From SZUA-430 sp034440355 (GTDB lineage Bacteria > Pseudomonadota > Alphaproteobacteria > Micropepsales > Micropepsaceae), in the NCBI GenBank assembly GCA_034440355.1, contig JAWXBY010000084.1:1-64000 (forward strand): a DNA stretch of 64,000 nucleotides. Direction: 5' to 3'. The translations under genes were made by a program, and so were the position numbers. Numbering within the stretch: the stretch's first letter is position 1; each line of letters starts with the position of its first letter. Below, piece by piece: positions 62,968 to 64,000 of this stretch. Under the pieces are notes generated by a model. It searched no databases, had not been told where the DNA came from, and saw nothing but the letters and a program-made list of their open reading frames with translations.

Positions 62968-64000
62968 TCACTCCGCGCGCGGCGTGGGGATCGTCAGGCT
63001 TAGGCGGCGGCGCGAACCGGCGGCGATCGGGCCGACTTGGAGCGTGTGCTCCTCGCTTGCGGGCGGGCCGAGTTCGGGACCGTTCGGTCCTTCGTAGCGA
63101 TAGCGCAGCGTCAGGTCGCGCGCGGCATCCGCGACCGGCAGCGTGAAGCCGCCGCCGCGTATCTCGCCCCATTGTTTGCGTGCGATCGGCTGAGGTCCGG
63201 TGCGGTCGCCGAAACCGCTTTGTGGTTCGCCGTCCCACACTTCGAACGTGAGGTAATACCAAGGTTGTTCAGCGAACGCGCCCGAGAGATCGAACGTGAG
63301 ATAGGCCGTGTCGGGATGCGCGGTCTCGTCGAGCGCGAAACTCAGCTTGTATTCGCCGCCGCCTGCGGGCGCGAGCACGACCTGCGTTTGCGCGGGGTAG
63401 CCGGCGTTGCCGTCGTTCGCGTCCTTCCACGCATTGCAGATGACGATCTTGAGCCTGGGGTCCTCGTCGAACTCCCATGTCTCGACCTTGCCGTCGCGCC
63501 CGCTCGTGCGCGCCATCGTGTCCGCCAGTGCAAGCGCGCCGTCCCATTGCATCACCGTGCCGCACAGCACGCGCGCACCCTCGAGCGGCGTGCCGTCCGC
63601 CTTGTCGGCGACCTCGACGTCGACCGTCCATTTCTCGACGGTGTCGAGCGCGCCGTCGCCGCCGGGCGGCCGGGGCACGACCATGGTCGCGGTCACAAGC
63701 GCCGCAGCCGTCAGCGCGGCGAGGAATTTCGCCCAGGCTTTGAGGTTCTTCCACGCGCCGGCGACAAGCGCGGCGACGAACAAGGCGTCGAACACCCACG
63801 CGGCCGGCGTGAACGCGAGCCAGTGCCACTCGAACACGATCAGGCCTGCGAGCAACGACCACACCGCCGCCGCCAGAAGCAGCGCCACGGGCGGCGTCAC
63901 GCGTTCCGCGTTCGAACCCGCAAGCACGGCAAAGAAAACGGCGACGACGGCGGCGACGAGCAGCACCGCACCCGCCCACACCGACGCCTCGAACGCTATG
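62968..64000 (-). CDS. Membrane protein with periplasmic C-terminal domain, partial
   Basis: At least 337 residues. At least four hydrophobic helices in the first 110 residues, then a soluble beta-rich domain (V-E-K-W-T-V-D-V-E-V, D-T-A-Y-L-T-F-D-L-S-G) and a C-terminus of R-R-R-L-S-L-T-I-P. A GTG at 63981 is available, but the frame is open to the end of the window (A-F-E-A-S before it), so the N-terminus probably lies beyond. Unrecognised. Confidence 0.7.
   Translation of the reverse strand, partial: IAFEASVWAGAVLLVAAVVAVFFAVLAGSNAERVTPPVALLLAAAVWSLLAGLIVFEWHWLAFTPAAWVFDALFVAALVAGAWKNLKAWAKFLAALTAAALVTATMVVPRPPGGDGALDTVEKWTVDVEVADKADGTPLEGARVLCGTVMQWDGALALADTMARTSGRDGKVETWEFDEDPRLKIVICNAWKDANDGNAGYPAQTQVVLAPAGGGEYKLSFALDETAHPDTAYLTFDLSGAFAEQPWYYLTFEVWDGEPQSGFGDRTGPQPIARKQWGEIRGGGFTLPVADAARDLTLRYRYEGPNGPELGPPASEEHTLQVGPIAAGSRRRLSLTIPTPRAE

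Overview
The window is a GC-rich, gene-dense stretch of an alphaproteobacterial chromosome. The evidence is the flagellar layout (flgF-flgG-flgA-flgH divergent from fliL-fliM, with Caulobacter-type control sites between them), the Usg-family gene, a NadQ-type NAD regulator with its operator, the alphaproteobacterial FliM-DUF6468-MotE gene order, and the very frequent 1-4 base stop/start overlaps. I would not name a genus. No insertion sequence, prophage, CRISPR array or obvious foreign island was seen.

Layout. 1-3.8 kb: an OmpW-type porin, a PAS-domain gene, a tiny membrane protein and an alkylsulfatase-type metallo-hydrolase. 3.8-13.6 kb: flagellar block, with rod and ring genes on the minus strand and fliL, fliM, a DUF6468 gene, a MotE-like gene and a 1187-residue periplasmic repeat protein on the plus strand. 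13.7-21.7 kb: a serine hydrolase, the NAD operon nadA-nadB-nadC, an endo/exonuclease/phosphatase gene, and an operon of HD hydrolase, tyrosine-phosphatase-like protein and a NadQ-like regulator. 21.8-26 kb: a universal stress protein pair, alkane hydroxylase alkB and a divergent AraC regulator. 26-31 kb: a FabH-like synthase and the queuosine/7-deazaguanine operon queC-queE-queD-gfa-queF with a DsbA-fold isomerase. 30.6-42 kb: housekeeping genes (tag, ygfZ, dihydroorotase-like, usg, acuI/yhdH, a LysE exporter, a VOC-GNAT fusion, a nitronate monooxygenase-like enzyme, an SPFH protein, an Hsp70 relative, serB). 42-54 kb: miaA, ilvB-ilvH-ilvC, purT (frameshifted), a fused MFS/spermidine-synthase-like protein, a PhyH oxygenase and leuA. 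53.8-59.5 kb: the cell-shape operon mreB-mreC-mreD-mrdA-rodA. 59.5-64 kb: a DUF4349 lipoprotein, a RhlG-like reductase, tRNA-Lys(CTT) and small or unknown genes, ending in a gene cut by the window edge.

Regulation is the most informative layer. Both branched-chain amino acid loci have readable leader peptides. ilvB has a 16-codon leader running Val-Leu-Val-Ile, followed by a terminator that competes with a long-range pairing. leuA has a 42-codon leader ending in a leucine-codon cluster that runs straight into a three-tier stem-loop. The nad operon carries a perfect 19-bp palindrome plus a second imperfect copy, and the probable cognate regulator lies 1-2 kb away. The divergent flagellar promoter region shows a near-perfect sigma-54 promoter, a CtrA-like box and an FlbD/ftr-like palindrome in about 100 bp. 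No wholly new system stands out. The best candidates for new biology are the HD/phosphatase/NadQ operon, the giant flagellar-locus repeat protein, and the VOC-GNAT fusion.
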